Assembly (NCBI GenBank): GCA_001772665.1
Contig: MEVH01000011.1
Coordinates: 1-7,207, forward strand
From: a candidate division WWE3 bacterium RIFCSPLOWO2_01_FULL_39_13
GTDB taxonomy: Bacteria; Patescibacteriota; WWE3; 2-01-FULL-39-13
DNA length: 7,207 nt
Direction of reading: 5' to 3'
Shown one piece after another: positions 5,221 to 7,207 of this stretch (the stretch's first letter is position 1; every line of letters starts with the position of its first letter). The notes beneath the pieces were generated by a model that ran no database searches, had not been told where the DNA came from, and saw only the letters and a list, made by a program, of their open reading frames with translations. Both the position numbers and the translations under genes were made by a program.

Positions 5221-7188
5221 ATGAAAATACCAATTAATTGGCTGAAAAATTACATAAAACTTGAACATACACCCGAAGAGTTCGGCGGTATAATGACACA
5301 GCTCGAATTCATGCAGGACGGACCAATAACAAGCATAAACAGCCAGGATGTTGTTGACCTTGAAGTCAGGCAGAACCGCCCTGACATGCTTTCAATTATT
5401 GGCACAGCAAGGGAATATGCAGCATATATCAATAAGCCTGTAATTTATCCAAAGCAGATTGGAGAAATCGAAACAGCATGGGGAAAGCCTGAAATAAACC
5501 TGAACGTAATATCCAAAGACGTTGTAAAAAGGTTTTGCACAGTAGAAATAACAGATATAAAAATAAAGAAGTCGCCGGATTGGATGATAGAGTCACTGGA
5601 ATCTTATGGAATTCCTGCAATAAATAATCTTGTCGATATAACAAATTATGTAATGCTTGAATACGGAATGCCCCTGCATGCATTTGACTATAGAAAACTT
5701 GAGAAGAAGAAGGGACAGGCCGTTTTGACTTTAAGACAGGCAAATTCAAAAGAACAGTTCACCACCTGGCAGGGGACAAAGCTTGAATTGACTCCAAAAG
5801 ATCTGGTTGTTGCGGACTCTTCTAAACCAGTTGCAATTGCAGGCATAATCGGAGGAGCAAATTCTGATATTAACGGAAAGACATCTAGAATTATATTAGA
5901 AGTGGCAGTTTATAATCATGCCTCTATCCGCAGAACCTCCAAATGGCACTTATTAAGGACCGAAGCATCAACACGACACGAAAAGTTCCTGAATCCCGAA
6001 ATGGTAGAAACTGCCGTCAAAAGAGCTTTATTTCTAATCCAGGATTTATGCAGCGGGAAAATTACAAAAATAGAAGATTTCTACGAGAACAAACAGGATC
6101 CTATTATGATCGACTTCGATGTAAATGAGATACCAAGGCTTTCTGGTATCCAGCTGGAACCAGAACTTGTGGTAAACCTCTTTAAAAGATTGAACTTCGA
6201 GGTGCTGGAACAAAAGGAGGCTCTGGGCGTAAATAAAAATATATTTACAGTTAGAGTCCCGGCTTTTAGAACTGACGTCAAAATTGAGGCCGATCTTGTT
6301 GAAGACGTCTTAAGACTGCGGGGCTACCAGAATATTCCGCTTGATCCTTTAAGTTCGGCACCTCCTGACTATTCAACATCTGCATCAATCCAGCTGGAAG
6401 AAAAGTTAAGAGATATTCTTGTAAAACTTGGATTAAATGAACATATTACTAATCCACTGGTAAAATATACAAAGGACAATCTGCATATAAAACTCGAAAA
6501 TCCCATGAATGAAGACATGGACTCATTGAGAATTGCCATAAAGGAAACACTTAAACAGGCTGTTGAGCAAAACATCAAATACGGCAATGACAAGACCGCA
6601 GTTTTTGAAGCCGGAAAAATTTATACCACCTCTAAAGGCAGGTATGAAGAAGAGAAAAGAGTTGAGACTGTCTATAGAAACTGGGATATGCTTTCAAGAA
6701 TAAAGCCTGATCTTGAAAGTGTCTTTAAACAGCTTGGAATAAAAAGAAAAGGCATTACTGCTTCTATAAAAAAGAATTGGATAGAGTATTCTCTAAATAA
6801 AAAGATAATTGCAGTACTTCACAAAAACGGATTTGAAATACACACTGACAATCTGGCCGAGATCTTGTCTGTCCAGAACATCCTGGAACTGCCATACATC
6901 AGCCCCAGAACCAATATACCTCAGATAATAAAAGAAGATATTACGATAGTGCTAAATGTAAAAGAACAGGTGGAGAGCATCTCAAGCATCATCTACGAAA
7001 ACTTTCCGTATGTTAAGGACATCTTCACATCCTCAGTTTTTAATGATCAGGTTTCAGGAGAATCGATAACGTTGACGCTCGTTTTCGAAGACGATAAAAA
7101 AGTGCTCACAAGAAACAAAATTAATGAAACCAAAAAAGAGTTAAAATCAAAGCTGAAATCAAAGTTCTCTGTCAGATTTAAGGACTAA
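5221..7188 (+). CDS. pheT: Phenylalanine--tRNA ligase beta subunit, lacking the EMAP-II-like tRNA-binding domain
   Basis: PheT is the large non-catalytic beta subunit; it binds tRNA and carries the editing site that clears Tyr-tRNA-Phe. At 655 residues it is about 140 shorter than the common bacterial form (about 790-800). The start MKIPINWLKNYIKLEHTPEE is typical. The EMAP/OB-fold domain that normally follows is missing: residues 30-41 run straight into VVDLEVRQNRPDMLSIIGTARE (44-65). The rest is present: B3/B4 editing domain (about 100-280, with NLVDITNYVM 136-145, GMPLHAFDY 149-157 and ASTRHE 249-254) and B5 (about 292-370, with VPAFRTDV 346-353). Next come the catalytic-like core (about 380-555) and the FDX-ACB anticodon-binding domain (about 560-655). 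ASTRHEK differs from the common ASxRFERG. No Shine-Dalgarno is visible, so coupling to pheS is likely. The stop TAA is followed by ATTTTTCTCGTTT without a hairpin. Confidence 0.95.
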   Translation: MKIPINWLKNYIKLEHTPEEFGGIMTQLEFMQDGPITSINSQDVVDLEVRQNRPDMLSIIGTAREYAAYINKPVIYPKQIGEIETAWGKPEINLNVISKDVVKRFCTVEITDIKIKKSPDWMIESLESYGIPAINNLVDITNYVMLEYGMPLHAFDYRKLEKKKGQAVLTLRQANSKEQFTTWQGTKLELTPKDLVVADSSKPVAIAGIIGGANSDINGKTSRIILEVAVYNHASIRRTSKWHLLRTEASTRHEKFLNPEMVETAVKRALFLIQDLCSGKITKIEDFYENKQDPIMIDFDVNEIPRLSGIQLEPELVVNLFKRLNFEVLEQKEALGVNKNIFTVRVPAFRTDVKIEADLVEDVLRLRGYQNIPLDPLSSAPPDYSTSASIQLEEKLRDILVKLGLNEHITNPLVKYTKDNLHIKLENPMNEDMDSLRIAIKETLKQAVEQNIKYGNDKTAVFEAGKIYTTSKGRYEEEKRVETVYRNWDMLSRIKPDLESVFKQLGIKRKGITASIKKNWIEYSLNKKIIAVLHKNGFEIHTDNLAEILSVQNILELPYISPRTNIPQIIKEDITIVLNVKEQVESISSIIYENFPYVKDIFTSSVFNDQVSGESITLTLVFEDDKKVLTRNKINETKKELKSKLKSKFSVRFKD

Positions 7189-7207
7189 TTTTTCTCGTTT
7201 AATTCCC

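Noticed and set aside
5943..6128. 61-codon ORF in another frame inside pheT
   Set aside because: It is wholly contained in pheT with no ribosome binding site or recognisable motif.
7189..7207. Terminator after pheT
   Set aside because: A T-run (TTTTT) follows the stop, but no inverted repeat precedes it, and the window ends too soon to judge.
1..7207. CRISPR array, insertion sequence, tRNA/rRNA or defence system
   Set aside because: No spaced repeats, transposase motifs, terminal inverted repeats or RNA-gene signatures were seen; the window is almost fully occupied by housekeeping genes.

Overview
The window is one co-directional (+ strand) stretch of an AT-rich bacterial genome. It holds a sugar-nucleotide gene, then the conserved translation cluster thrS-infC-rpmI-rplT-pheS-pheT. 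The genome is probably from the Candidate Phyla Radiation (Patescibacteria). That is inferred from the compact, nearly gapless layout and from two pared-down synthetases: ThrRS has no N-terminal TGS domain and PheRS beta has no EMAP-II-like tRNA-binding insert. Nothing here proves a lineage. The standard bacterial code fits: no gene has an internal UGA, and UGA sits where reading frames end at 114-116 and 1190-1192.

Layout. Positions 1-116 hold the possible 3' end of an upstream gene, whose UGA overlaps the next start (ATGA). Positions 113-1192 encode a single-domain mannose-1-phosphate guanylyltransferase that supplies GDP-mannose for surface glycans. The 148-base gap at 1193-1340 carries a Thr-rich 20-codon mini-ORF, a short GC palindrome, a weak promoter candidate and the one clear Shine-Dalgarno of the window. 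Positions 1341-3101 are thrS and 3117-3668 are infC, followed by rpmI (3670-3867), rplT (3872-4219), pheS (4219-5217) and pheT (5221-7188). The last 19 bases are AT-rich with no visible terminator.

The cluster brings together two aminoacyl-tRNA synthetases (Thr, Phe), initiation factor IF3 and 50S proteins bL35 and uL20. This is a classical linkage; in well-studied bacteria parts of it are autoregulated by ThrRS, IF3 and L20. Here the genes after thrS lie between a 1-nt overlap and a 15-nt gap and lack clear Shine-Dalgarno sequences, so translational coupling or reinitiation is likely.

The strongest unusual signal is the thrS-infC junction. infC has no ATG or GTG start, its reading frame is continuous with thrS except for a single UAG, and an extended imperfect hairpin (3113-3149) buries the only conventional alternative start (TTG) and precedes a purine-rich run and an AUA codon. 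This may be a translational control element for IF3. I found no mobile element, CRISPR array, RNA gene or clearly new multigene system.
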